Source: Acidobacteriota bacterium
Lineage (GTDB): Bacteria; Acidobacteriota; Blastocatellia; Chloracidobacteriales; JADJPF01
NCBI GenBank assembly: GCA_016213785.1
Contig: JACQZQ010000113.1
Location: 62,001 to 126,000, forward strand
Length of the DNA: 64,000 nt
Direction of reading: 5' to 3'
This document shows, in pieces, positions 1-8,533 of the stretch; the first letter of the stretch is position 1, and each line of letters begins with the position of its first letter. The position numbers and the translations under genes were made by a program. The notes beneath the pieces were generated by a model that saw nothing but the letters and a program-made list of their open reading frames with translations, did no database searches and was not told the DNA's origin.

Positions 1-237
1 TAAATTAGTTAATGGTCTATAACCTCCAGCAGGGTCATTTTTACCAAAATAGTTTTCAGCAAATAGAGTAGGTATATAAGCTAGAGATTTAACATTATAT
101 TTATCTACTATTAAAGTAGTATCGTCAGATATAAATTCCCCTAGTAAGCTATTAGCAAAACAAATAAAACTTACTAAAACTACTGTTAATACTATTAATA
201 TATTTTCTTTAGTTTCTTCAGAGATATTAAAGCTCAT
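1..237 (-). CDS. N-terminus of GT-C/TMTC-like multi-pass membrane protein (partial)
   Basis: Reading leftward from an ATG at 235-237 gives 79 codons with no stop before the window edge, so the 3' end lies outside. The peptide starts with a short cytoplasmic stretch and a hydrophobic segment (about residues 12-31). A short acidic motif (ISDDTTLIVD) and the phrase GGYRPLTNL follow. The same order (first TM, YDD-type acidic loop, YRP) appears in the complete protein at 3296-5056, where it reads FVYDDLFQV and YYRPIQS. This layout is typical of TMTC/PMT-like GT-C fold proteins that carry C-terminal TPRs. No clear SD is visible. It lies 66 bp downstream of the Gfo/Idh gene and could be the last gene of that run. 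Real gene: fairly sure. Family: moderate. Confidence 0.6.
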   Translation of the reverse strand, partial: MSFNISEETKENILIVLTVVLVSFICFANSLLGEFISDDTTLIVDKYNVKSLAYIPTLFAENYFGKNDPAGGYRPLTNL

Positions 238-303
238 ATTTGCCAATTAAACGAGATATTTTCTTTATTTTTTATAAATAATATGACTAGACCACTAAAA
301 TAT

Positions 304-1320
304 TTATAAGTCAGCAAGTTTTATAGGTGTTCCACCTTTTTCTAGAGATTTTTGAGCAGCAGTTAAAACTTTTAATACTTCAAGTCCATTTATTCCATCA
401 GTTAGAGGTTTTTTATTATTTATAATACAATCAATAAAATGCTGACACTCTAATTTTAAGGGTTCGACCATTTTAATTGCTGGAATAAAAATATCTCCAT
501 CTCGGATGGTATATTGTTGTTCATAAGAGACATATTCTTTGGAATCAATAACACCTTTATCATAAATACGTAATTTTTCTTTAGGCTCGGTATCATCAAA
601 GACAGCCATTTTTTTTCTAGAAACAATGGTGAACTGCCTTATTTTATGAGGATCCAGCCAACTAGCTTGACCATGCCCCATAATATTATTAGGGAAATTT
701 AAAGAGAAAAACACTACATCTTGGACATCAGACTTTATATAGCTGTTGCCTACAGCATTAATAACTTCAGGGCTTTGGCCTGTTAGGTACATCATTACAG
801 AAATATCATGGGGTGCAAGACTCCAAAGAGCATTTTCTGTGGTGCGGAGTGTTCCTAGATTTACACGAGTTGAGTAAATATAGAAAATCTCTCCCCATTC
901 ACCGCTATCAATATATTTTTTGATTGCTGTAACTATTGGATGATAAAGAAGTAAATGACCTACCATTAAGACTTGGCGTTTTTGCTCAGCTAGTTCTACC
1001 AATTCAATTGCTTGGTGTAAATCTAATGTAATAGGTTTTTCTACAAAAACCGCTTTACCTGCTAAAAGGGCATCTTTAGCTAATTTGTAATGAGTATCTG
1101 CATCTGTTGCTATTACAACACCAGCAATATTATCATCTTTTATTATTTGCTGATAATCATTAGTAAGAGGAATATTTTGAGAAATTTCTTTAACTTTTTG
1201 CAAACGTTTTTCAGACAGATCACAGACTAATTTCAGTTCACATTCAGGAAGTTGATGAAAAGTCCGAACATGGTTAAACCCCCAATTACCTATGCCAGCT
1301 ATTGCTAATGGTAGTGTCAC
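304..1320 (-). CDS. Gfo/Idh/MocA family NAD(P)-dependent oxidoreductase
   Basis: 338 aa. The N-terminal Rossmann fold begins with GIGNWGFNHVRTF, matching the family GxGxxG signature. EKPITL near residue 95 is the conserved EKP motif whose lysine helps catalysis and cofactor binding. The C-terminal half is the usual alpha/beta substrate domain. The start is GTG at 1318-1320, preceded by GGAGG at a 5-nt spacing. Family members oxidise or reduce sugars, sugar nucleotides or inositols, and the substrate cannot be read from sequence. It is the fifth gene of a minus-strand run behind an ABC exporter and TPR/GT-C proteins, so a role in making a surface glycan is a reasonable inference. Confidence 0.85.
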   Translation of the reverse strand: MTLPLAIAGIGNWGFNHVRTFHQLPECELKLVCDLSEKRLQKVKEISQNIPLTNDYQQIIKDDNIAGVVIATDADTHYKLAKDALLAGKAVFVEKPITLDLHQAIELVELAEQKRQVLMVGHLLLYHPIVTAIKKYIDSGEWGEIFYIYSTRVNLGTLRTTENALWSLAPHDISVMMYLTGQSPEVINAVGNSYIKSDVQDVVFFSLNFPNNIMGHGQASWLDPHKIRQFTIVSRKKMAVFDDTEPKEKLRIYDKGVIDSKEYVSYEQQYTIRDGDIFIPAIKMVEPLKLECQHFIDCIINNKKPLTDGINGLEVLKVLTAAQKSLEKGGTPIKLADL

Positions 1321-1372
1321 AACTTCCTCCTAAAATTTATATTTTACAAATTATTGGCTATCTATTTAGCAG

Positions 1373-2323
1373 TTATACAAGAGCTTGTTTTGTTAGACTA
1401 GAAGTTTTTTCTTTAACAAAAAAATCTTCTAATGCTGTTTTTACTGGGTTAATAGAAATTATTTTTCCATCATATTTACGAACTAAAAGAAGGATTTCAT
1501 CTATATGACTTTGATCAGGAATTTGAATTTGTAAACCGCTTGCTGTTTGTACTACTTTTTGTGCTTTAGCACAAAAATGAGGTAGGTTTTCATTAGAAAT
1601 TCCTTGGACTGATATTTCCATAGTAGCATCACGGCTTCCTTCTAATTCAGAAAGCTTTCCATACCCAGCTAAATCACCTTTCCTAAGAATTGCTACTCTA
1701 TCACATAAAACCTCTACATCAGATAAAATATGTGTTGAAAAGAAAATGGTTTTTCCTTGTTCGCGTAAAGAGCGGATAATTTCACGCACTTCTCTACGTC
1801 CTATAGGGTCTAGACCAGACATTGGTTCATCCATAAAAACTATTTTAGGGTCATTAACTAGGGCTTGGGCAATTCCAATTCTTTGTAACATACCTTTAGA
1901 AAATTTACGTAATTGACGATCGGCAGCAAAATCTAAATCTACAAGTTTAAGTAACTCATTAATACGGCGATTACGAGCATCATTTGAGAGGCCAAAAATT
2001 TTTCCACAGTAATCTAAAAACTCTTTTGCGGTCAAATAGTCATAAAAATATGGTGCTTCAGGTAGATAACCTATTTGTTTTCGCATCTCCAAATCGTCTA
2101 TAGACTTACCTAATATTTTAGCTGAGCCTGAGGTAGGAAACATTAGGGTCATTAGTATTTTTAGAGTGGTTGTTTTACCTGCACCATTACCCCCAAGAAA
2201 TCCAAAAATTTCCCCTTCATTTACTTGTAAACTTAAATTATTTAATGCTCTTTGTGGCTTAGGTCTCCAAAAACCTACCATATAATCTTTACATAAATTA
2301 TCAATCTCTATCACTGTTTTCAT
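1373..2323 (-). CDS. ABC transporter ATP-binding protein (ABC-2 exporter type)
   Basis: 316 aa. Walker A is GGNGAGKTT near residue 44. The ABC signature region reads FSKGMLQRIGIAQAL, Walker B is IVFMDEPMSGLDP, and the switch His lies in FFSTHILSDVE. The C-terminal ~90 residues form the extra domain common in NatA/CcmA-like exporter ATPases. An SD (GAGG) precedes the ATG. The likely membrane partner is the ABC-2 permease at 5064-5849, four genes upstream in the same direction; the two genes between them encode TPR/membrane proteins. The substrate is unknown. Confidence 0.9.
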   Translation of the reverse strand: MKTVIEIDNLCKDYMVGFWRPKPQRALNNLSLQVNEGEIFGFLGGNGAGKTTTLKILMTLMFPTSGSAKILGKSIDDLEMRKQIGYLPEAPYFYDYLTAKEFLDYCGKIFGLSNDARNRRINELLKLVDLDFAADRQLRKFSKGMLQRIGIAQALVNDPKIVFMDEPMSGLDPIGRREVREIIRSLREQGKTIFFSTHILSDVEVLCDRVAILRKGDLAGYGKLSELEGSRDATMEISVQGISNENLPHFCAKAQKVVQTASGLQIQIPDQSHIDEILLLVRKYDGKIISINPVKTALEDFFVKEKTSSLTKQALV

Positions 2324-2357
2324 TCATGTTCCTCACAAATTTAAGCTCTGGGTTAAA

Positions 2358-3272
2358 TTACTTTAAGGGATCAAAAACTCTGTAGGGCATATTTATTTTA
2401 CAATTAGTAGGATCATAGTTAAATTTATCTCCTAAAATGCTAATTAACTCGCCTTTTTCATTAACTTGAATTTGAATTATTTCTCCACACTCGCCTTTTT
2501 CTTGATTTTGTTGAACTGTTTTAATTAACAGTGTTAGCGATGGAGGACAAACTCCTGTAGCTTCTTTATAGCGTTCTAACAAAGAGTTTAAGTAGTCTAC
2601 TTGATTAAGCGCGTAAACTCGCTTAAGTTGTGTTTCCATTTGACCTTTAGTAAAGTCATCTGTAGCTTCTTGGTAAAGAGTTGCATAAAGTTGGCAAGCT
2701 GTAGCTCGACTACCTCCTTGAGAATACATTACACCACCAATAATCTTTAGCCAGGCTGGTGATTTAGGGATTTCCCCAGCTTTTAAGAAAATTTCTCCAG
2801 CTTTTTTATAATCTTTTATTTGCCAATAAACAGTTCCTAAAGCTTGATAAAGTCGCCAGTTATTAGGATTTTCTTTTATTCCTTTATAAAGTAAATCCAG
2901 TGCCAGTTTAGGATCATAATCTGGCAAAAATAACCCTCCAAACCGATAGGCTTGAACATATTGTGGATCAAGGGTTGTAGTTATATCTAACATAGGAAAG
3001 AGAAGTTTTTGATCTACTTTTTGGGAAAATGAGACTTCATTGTTTTCGTTAAGTAATTGGCGGCCATAATATTGAACACTCCTTAGCCAATAAAGATCAG
3101 CTAAAGCTCCATCAAAGCCAAAAGATAGCTCTTTAATGTGTGTAGGGGAAGATACATAAAGAAACTGTTGTACTTTTTCTTCTGGAGGATGGCTAGCATC
3201 TATAATTTTTTGTAGTGGGTAAAGAATAGAAAGACAAACTATAATAATTAAAACTGCAAAGTAGGTTTTCAT
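2358..3272 (-). CDS. TPR-containing membrane-anchored or exported protein
   Basis: 304 aa. A hydrophobic N-terminal segment (about residues 4-20) is an uncleaved anchor or signal sequence. The middle has TPR-like helix pairs (YQALGTVYWQIKDYKKAGEIF), and the C-terminal part has two Cys. The start has GGAGG 3-4 nt before the ATG. It lies between the GT-C/TPR gene (23 bp upstream) and the ABC ATPase (34 bp downstream), which implies co-transcription with the exporter. No enzyme motif was recognised. It probably works outside the cytoplasmic membrane as a scaffold in the same pathway. That role is inferred from context only. Confidence 0.7.
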   Translation of the reverse strand: MKTYFAVLIIIVCLSILYPLQKIIDASHPPEEKVQQFLYVSSPTHIKELSFGFDGALADLYWLRSVQYYGRQLLNENNEVSFSQKVDQKLLFPMLDITTTLDPQYVQAYRFGGLFLPDYDPKLALDLLYKGIKENPNNWRLYQALGTVYWQIKDYKKAGEIFLKAGEIPKSPAWLKIIGGVMYSQGGSRATACQLYATLYQEATDDFTKGQMETQLKRVYALNQVDYLNSLLERYKEATGVCPPSLTLLIKTVQQNQEKGECGEIIQIQVNEKGELISILGDKFNYDPTNCKINMPYRVFDPLK

Positions 3273-3295
3273 ATTCCTCCTTTAAAAATCTAGCT

Positions 3296-5056
3296 TTAAG
3301 ACTTTGGTTTATCTAGCTTTACTTTCTCGTTTAATTGTTTAATTACTTCTTGAACTTGCTTAGAATTTTGTCCATTAGGGTTAAGTTTTAAGCCTTGCTT
3401 ATAGTGATCAATTGCTAATGTCAAGTTACCACGTTTTTCATTAATAAACCCTAGGTTAAAATAGGCGGTTGATAAGATAAAACGGTTTTGGGTTAATTTA
3501 AGCATATTTTGAAAAGCTATTTCTGAGTTTACTAAATCATTATTTCTACCATAGAGTAGCCCTAATTTATAGTTGAGTGTAAGAGAATCGGGACAAACTG
3601 TTTTAGCCTTTTGATAGTAGACTAAAGCCATTTTATCATCTTGTTTATTTTCTTCACTTAAACGCCCTAGCTCTAAGTTTACAATACAAGAATTAGGAAC
3701 ATTTTCATAAGCTGTTGACCAGAGTTGCCACTCATTTGACCAAACATTATTTTGTTTAATGGTTATTATACTTGTAAGTATTATTAATAGTGTTAGTAGG
3801 GCTGTTAGTAATGGGTGTAAACTTAAAAAATTTAAGGAAATTGTTTTATTATTTGTTAATAAATGATTTAATTCTTTTACAATCAAAGCTAATATTATCC
3901 CTAAACCTATAGTTGACAAATAAAGATATCTATCGTGTACTAAATCTTCAGGCTTAAATGAGCGCACATCCATCACTGGTATAAGTGGTATTACTAGCCA
4001 AATCAAAGCAAGCTGAATAACTTTATACTTAAAAGCACAAATTATAGATAAAAATAATAACCCTAATAATAAGAGTAACGGTAAATAAAAGTTAACTAAA
4101 TTAAGCTCAGAAATAAACCTAGTTTCATACATTGGATTATTAGAAAAAGGCCAAACAAGTATTTGTAAATAATTTAATAAAATACTAGGTAGGGTAATTA
4201 AAGTGTTAAAGAGAGAGATGTTTTCTATACCAGGAAAATCCACATGTGCAGACTTACTCTTTATTGAACCTAAAATAGCTATACGTAAGTAAAAATAGCC
4301 AAGCGTAATTAATCCAAAGGCAGACAGTTTTACTAAAGCTAAGCGAAGTTTACTAAATAAATTAGAAGTTTGGGGAATAAGGAAAAATTCATAGCAAACT
4401 AAAATTGCAGGCAATATTATTGCAGCCTCTTTTGTTAAGAGGGCTAGAATATAAGATAAACAGCTAAGAATAAGCCATCTATAAGATTCTTTTAATTTTA
4501 AGTAAGCAAATAAACTAATAAAAATAAAAGTTGAATTTAAAGGATTTGTAAAAGCTGATACCCAAGCAACTGACTCTGTTTGCGCTGGATGAATTGCAAA
4601 ACAGGTACTTGCTATTAATGTAATTAAACTGATAGTTGTTGAGTTTTCATCATTAGGAAGAATGGTTTTTAAGGAACTGTTAATAACTTTATAACAAAAA
4701 AATACTGCAATTATATGTAGTATTACTGAACTTACATGCCAGCCAAAAGGGTTCAAGTTTGAATATGAATAGACCACCATAGAAAAAAAACTTTGTATAG
4801 GGCGATAATATTGAGAACGTAGTTTTCCTTCTGTAGCAAGATGTTGATTAACAAATCCCCAAAAATCTCTATCAAATAAGCGGACTAAATTTTCTTTACT
4901 CCAATCACCTAGTACAGGTGCTGCTTCAATAACTTGGAAAAGGTCATCATAAACAAATTGATAAGTTAAAGTATTTGAAAAACAAACTATTACCAGCAAA
5001 ATAGGTAGCCAAATAAATAGTTTTTCTTGTCTCTTTATTTGTTCAATTATGCTCAT
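3296..5056 (-). CDS. Multi-pass GT-C/TMTC-like membrane protein with C-terminal TPRs
   Basis: 586 aa. About ten hydrophobic segments span roughly residues 14-430, followed by a soluble TPR domain (about 445-575; LGFINEKRGNLTLAIDHYKQ is a clear TPR). The first extracytoplasmic loop holds FVYDDLF, and YYRPIQSFFS follows the second segment. Acidic residues in this first loop are typical of GT-C glycosyltransferases that use lipid-linked sugars (PMT, TMTC, STT3). A DVRSFKPEDLVHDRYLYL stretch near residue 365 resembles the conserved second loop of bacterial TMTC-like proteins. The gene starts 7 bp after the ABC permease and is probably translated from the same mRNA. Glycosyltransferase activity is inferred. 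The partial protein at 1-237 looks like a paralogue. Confidence 0.7.
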   Translation of the reverse strand: MSIIEQIKRQEKLFIWLPILLVIVCFSNTLTYQFVYDDLFQVIEAAPVLGDWSKENLVRLFDRDFWGFVNQHLATEGKLRSQYYRPIQSFFSMVVYSYSNLNPFGWHVSSVILHIIAVFFCYKVINSSLKTILPNDENSTTISLITLIASTCFAIHPAQTESVAWVSAFTNPLNSTFIFISLFAYLKLKESYRWLILSCLSYILALLTKEAAIILPAILVCYEFFLIPQTSNLFSKLRLALVKLSAFGLITLGYFYLRIAILGSIKSKSAHVDFPGIENISLFNTLITLPSILLNYLQILVWPFSNNPMYETRFISELNLVNFYLPLLLLLGLLFLSIICAFKYKVIQLALIWLVIPLIPVMDVRSFKPEDLVHDRYLYLSTIGLGIILALIVKELNHLLTNNKTISLNFLSLHPLLTALLTLLIILTSIITIKQNNVWSNEWQLWSTAYENVPNSCIVNLELGRLSEENKQDDKMALVYYQKAKTVCPDSLTLNYKLGLLYGRNNDLVNSEIAFQNMLKLTQNRFILSTAYFNLGFINEKRGNLTLAIDHYKQGLKLNPNGQNSKQVQEVIKQLNEKVKLDKPKS

Positions 5057-5063
5057 AATTGTT

Positions 5064-5849
5064 TTACTTAAAGTTGCGTTTTTGGAAAATTGCTATTGTT
5101 GCTACTAAAAGCAGGGTAGTGTAAATAACAGCATAAAGTGTCACAGTTAAAATATCATTGAGTGGAATCATATTGCCTTGTGCTACATAGGTTATGTAGT
5201 TAAAGTTACTAAAATTAGGCAAAATATAATATAAAAATAATGCAAGATATTTAGTAATAATAAAAGGAATTGTTTGTGCAAAAACAGGTAAATCCTTACT
5301 TAAAGAACCTATTATGTATATGATAATAGATAGGGTTATTGAAAGTGCTGGAGAAGAAAAAGATGAAAATAATAACCCTATTGCTACTATTAAAAGTAGT
5401 TGTAAAAATATTAAATAACCTGCTGGAATAAGCGCCCAAGCAATAGCAACGCTCCCATCAGTATTGTAACTTAAAATCGCATATGATAATAAAATACCCG
5501 ATAACATTACTAGGCAATTTACTAGTAATGTTAAACCTAAGCCGAAGAATTTTCCTAAAATAAATTCTCCACGACCAATAGGTTTAGCTAGCATTGCATA
5601 TATAGTGCGTTTATCAATCTCTTTATAAACAAGCCCTGTGCCTATAAATATTGCAATTAAACCACCAAAAAATAGCATTACACTTAAACCCATACGTGGA
5701 ATAATTAATTTTTCTTGATTAAGTGATAATTCTCCAATAATTAAAGAGCTTGCTACTAAAAGGACAGCAAAAAATAATAAATTATACAAAACCTTATCAC
5801 GAACAGATTCTCTAAAAGTATTTTGTGCTATGACAAGAATTGTATTCAT
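5064..5849 (-). CDS. ABC-2 type transporter permease
   Basis: 261 aa with about six TM segments. It starts MNTILVIAQNTFRESVRDKVLYNLL, the usual ABC-2/NosY-like permease opening. KEIDKRTIYAMLAKPIGRGEF after the second TM is the hallmark loop of this family. A G-run lies 8 nt before the ATG. This is the first gene of the 5849-to-304 minus-strand run, which also encodes the likely ATPase at 1373-2323. The complex would export or flip an unknown substrate across the inner membrane. Confidence 0.85.
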   Translation of the reverse strand: MNTILVIAQNTFRESVRDKVLYNLLFFAVLLVASSLIIGELSLNQEKLIIPRMGLSVMLFFGGLIAIFIGTGLVYKEIDKRTIYAMLAKPIGRGEFILGKFFGLGLTLLVNCLVMLSGILLSYAILSYNTDGSVAIAWALIPAGYLIFLQLLLIVAIGLLFSSFSSPALSITLSIIIYIIGSLSKDLPVFAQTIPFIITKYLALFLYYILPNFSNFNYITYVAQGNMIPLNDILTVTLYAVIYTTLLLVATIAIFQKRNFK

Positions 5850-6252
5850 TAAAAAAACCCCCAGTAAAATATTTTTAAGAAGTTTAGCTTAAGTTGTATA
5901 TTGAAATAAGTTATTTTAACGTGCTAGAAACTTATAATAAGCAATTAGTAGACCTATTTTACAAATTATAAAAAGTTTTGGAAAACAAGTTGGTTTGAAG
6001 CATTTACTTGTTTTGGATTATACCATTTTGTTCTTTAATTTGAAGTTAAGCGGCACAGTAGATTATAAAAATCAAAAACTTGTTTATAAAATATGATATT
6101 AAGAAGTTGAGATTGACATAAGTTGTTAAATGAACATTAACAAATTTTGTTAGCTAAAATTAGATATATAAAAAGTAAAATATAGATTCTAATAAGATCC
6201 TCAATAATAGCCTAAAGTAGCTACTCTAGGCTATTACACATAGAAATTAGCT
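5850..6252. other. Gene-free A/T-rich gap with two inverted repeats
   Basis: No open frame of useful length was found on either strand. An inverted repeat at 5982-5990 and 6006-6014 (AAAACAAGT/ACTTGTTTT, 15-nt loop) lies upstream of the exporter operon. A terminator-like hairpin lies at 6205-6236. The gap should hold the promoter of the minus-strand operon starting at 5849, but no convincing -35/-10 pair was identified. Confidence 0.5.
6205..6236 (-). terminator. Hairpin after the dienelactone hydrolase gene
   Basis: A 10-bp perfect stem (TAATAGCCTA/TAGGCTATTA) encloses a second 10-bp palindrome, AGTAGCTACT. It starts 16 bp past the hydrolase stop codon. No strong U-run follows on the minus strand, so its strength as an intrinsic terminator is uncertain. 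Confidence 0.5.
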
Positions 6253-6930
6253 TTAATAAAGGTGTTCTTTATATAGCTTTAATACTCTTTGCCAAGCATC
6301 TTCAGCTGCTTCTTTATTATAAACTTGCTCACGGGAATCATTAAAAAATGCATGATCAAGACCGGCATAGATTTTTATTTCAACCGTCTTTCCATGAGAT
6401 TTTAATGTTTCTTCTAATTTTTTGACTGACTCAACAGGGACAAAAGGATCATTTTCTGCATATAAGCCTAAAACAGCCGCTTTAATATTGGCTAAATCAG
6501 GCTCAAAGTGTGGGTGTATGCCATAGAAGATTACACAGGCATTTACTTTATCATTTTTAGAAGCAGCATAAAGTGATAATTGTCCTCCCATACAAAAGCC
6601 TACAGTTGCTATTTTTTTAGGGCTTACAGATGAGTGATTTGATAAAAAGTCAATTACTCCATCTAGTTCTTTTTGAGTTTGAGCTATATTTAGACTCATC
6701 ATTAACTTACCAGCTTGATCAGGTGAAGTTGTAGACTCACCATGATAGAGGTCTGGAGCTAAGGCTACATAACCAGCAGATGCAAACCTATCAGCTACAT
6801 CTTTAATATGGGGTACTAGTCCCCACCACTCTTGTAATACTATTACACCAGGGCCTTGCCCGCTTTTAGGTAAAGCCAAATAACCATCAATTGATGATTC
6901 ATTGTAAGGAATTTGCACCATTTCTCCCAT
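6253..6930 (-). CDS. Dienelactone hydrolase family protein
   Basis: 225 aa, the usual DLH length. The alpha/beta hydrolase has a Cys nucleophile in GFCMGG (about residue 120), Asp in AENDPF and His in GLDHAFF. The conserved Glu of the family lies in LQEWWG near residue 35. No signal peptide, so cytoplasmic. An in-frame stop just upstream confines the start to the ATG at 6928-6930 or a later codon. An AGGAGG lies 15 nt upstream, further than ideal. Family members hydrolyse dienelactones or other small esters, and the substrate here is unknown. It appears to be transcribed alone. Confidence 0.85.
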   Translation of the reverse strand: MGEMVQIPYNESSIDGYLALPKSGQGPGVIVLQEWWGLVPHIKDVADRFASAGYVALAPDLYHGESTTSPDQAGKLMMSLNIAQTQKELDGVIDFLSNHSSVSPKKIATVGFCMGGQLSLYAASKNDKVNACVIFYGIHPHFEPDLANIKAAVLGLYAENDPFVPVESVKKLEETLKSHGKTVEIKIYAGLDHAFFNDSREQVYNKEAAEDAWQRVLKLYKEHLY

Positions 6931-7061
6931 ACGTAGTTAATTAATCCTCCTAATAAGTTGCTTTTACAAAAACAGCTATGCTAACAAAGTTAAGCTTAAT
7001 AAGCCATAGTTCCTAGGATAAAGTATAGATATGGAAAATTTTAACCCTATTTGCTTTTAAG

Positions 7062-7397
7062 CTAGTAAATATTCATTATTCTTTTTACTTCTGCTTCCAT
7101 TTGACCCCGCCACATTAAATAATACATCCGAAAATCTGCTAGAAAAGAATATACAGGATACTTAAATGTAGCAGGACGGTTTTTCTCAATAAAAAAATGT
7201 GAAAACCAGGCAAACCCATAAGAAACCCATAATCCACCAAATAAAAACCATAAATTGCCAGTTAAAAATGCTAGTGTAAAACAAATTAATCCTAAAGTAG
7301 TTCCTATAAAATGAAAGACTCGTGTAGTAAGTAAACTATGTTCTTTAACATAAAAAGGCCAAAAATCTTCAAAATTATCAAAGCGTTCTAGAGACAT
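7062..7397 (-). CDS. DUF962 / Mpo1-like small membrane protein
   Basis: 111 aa from the chosen start. The opening FWPFYVKEHSLLTTRVFHFIG matches the DUF962 (YGL010w/Mpo1-like) pattern of F-x2-FY-x3-H followed by R-x2-H-x2-G; these His residues are metal ligands in yeast Mpo1. Two TM segments follow, then SHFFIEKNRPATFKYP, also typical. The start is ATG 7395-7397 because GGAGG lies 5 nt before it. An in-frame ATG 12 nt further up (7407-7409) overlaps that SD and is unlikely. Yeast Mpo1 is an Fe(II) dioxygenase acting on 2-hydroxy fatty acids; the role in bacteria is unknown. Confidence 0.8.
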   Translation of the reverse strand: MSLERFDNFEDFWPFYVKEHSLLTTRVFHFIGTTLGLICFTLAFLTGNLWFLFGGLWVSYGFAWFSHFFIEKNRPATFKYPVYSFLADFRMYYLMWRGQMEAEVKRIMNIY

Positions 7398-7549
7398 AAA
7401 TTCCTCCAATATTAAAATAATTATTTACTAACTAATGATAAACTTTGCTTTTAAGTCTTTTCAATAAGGTTTATAAAAGCTATTATTTGCAAATTGAAAG
7501 TAATTTTCATCCTAACATAAATACATAAATTATATAAACTCTTAAAACT

Positions 7550-8497
7550 ATGCCTGATAATCTACTAGGTGGGAGATATCTTGTAACGGAACTGTTGGGA
7601 GAGGGTGGTATAGGAGTAGTCTATAAAGCTGAAGATACAAAAGCGCATACAGAAGTTGCTATTAAATTTATGATTCAAGAACCCGCAACAGAGGTAAAAA
7701 CACAACAGATACGCCAAAGATATTTTGCCAGAGAAATAGCTATACTCTCAAAAATTCGCCATCCAGGGATTGTTGCACTCTATGATAGTGGTTTTACAGA
7801 GATAGGACTACCCTATTTTGTTATGGAATATGTTGTAGGACGGACACTTTTAGATATATTAAAAGAAGGCCCTTTAATATTAGGTAGAGCATTTAACTTA
7901 CTAAAACAAATAGGCTCAGCACTAAATTGTATTCATCAACATAATGCAATTCATCGCGACTTAAAACCAGAAAATATAATGATTGTTACTAAAGAAGGTA
8001 GAGAAGAAGCAAAACTTCTAGATTTTGGTATTGCTAAAATCTTAGAAGACACTCCAAGTGCTAGCGTTTTTATGCCTATCACTCAAGTAGGTCATATACT
8101 AGGAACGGTTGATTATCTTTCTCCTGAACAGTGGCAAGATAAACCCTTAGATCCTAGAGCAGATATTTATGCTTTTGGCCTTATAGCTTATGAGATGCTA
8201 ACAGGTGAACACCCTTTTCGAGGCGGGCTTTCTATAGGTGATACAATGATGAGACACTTAGAAGAAGAACCTCAACCCCCTTCTAGCCTTGATAAAGAAA
8301 TTCCTATTTTACTTGATGAAGTGATCTTAAAATCTTTAGCAAAAGACCGAAATAATCGATATAGTACTGTTATAGATTTTCTTACTGATTTTGAAGAAGT
8401 TTTAGCAGAAATTTATCGACGAAGTATGAGCTATTTATCTAACCCTGCAACAGAAACCCTAATGTATGAAATAGTTGATTTTGATGATGAGGAATAA
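7550..8497 (+). CDS. Cytoplasmic Ser/Thr protein kinase (Hanks type)
   Basis: 315 aa, little more than a kinase domain. The Gly-rich loop is LGEGGIGVVYKAE, the ATP-anchoring Lys lies in VAIKFM (about K39), the catalytic loop is HRDLKPENIM (about D137), the Mg loop is LDFGIAK, and SPEQW replaces APE. No TM segment, PASTA or sensor domain follows; the tail is short and acidic (DFDDEE). It is convergent with the FHA-GAF-cyclase at 8534. FHA domains bind phosphothreonine, so that neighbour is a candidate substrate or reader (inference). No SD is visible before the ATG. Confidence 0.9.
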   Translation: MPDNLLGGRYLVTELLGEGGIGVVYKAEDTKAHTEVAIKFMIQEPATEVKTQQIRQRYFAREIAILSKIRHPGIVALYDSGFTEIGLPYFVMEYVVGRTLLDILKEGPLILGRAFNLLKQIGSALNCIHQHNAIHRDLKPENIMIVTKEGREEAKLLDFGIAKILEDTPSASVFMPITQVGHILGTVDYLSPEQWQDKPLDPRADIYAFGLIAYEMLTGEHPFRGGLSIGDTMMRHLEEEPQPPSSLDKEIPILLDEVILKSLAKDRNNRYSTVIDFLTDFEEVLAEIYRRSMSYLSNPATETLMYEIVDFDDEE

Positions 8498-8533
8498 AGG
8501 CTTACTTAATAATTGGCTAATTAGTATATTTAA

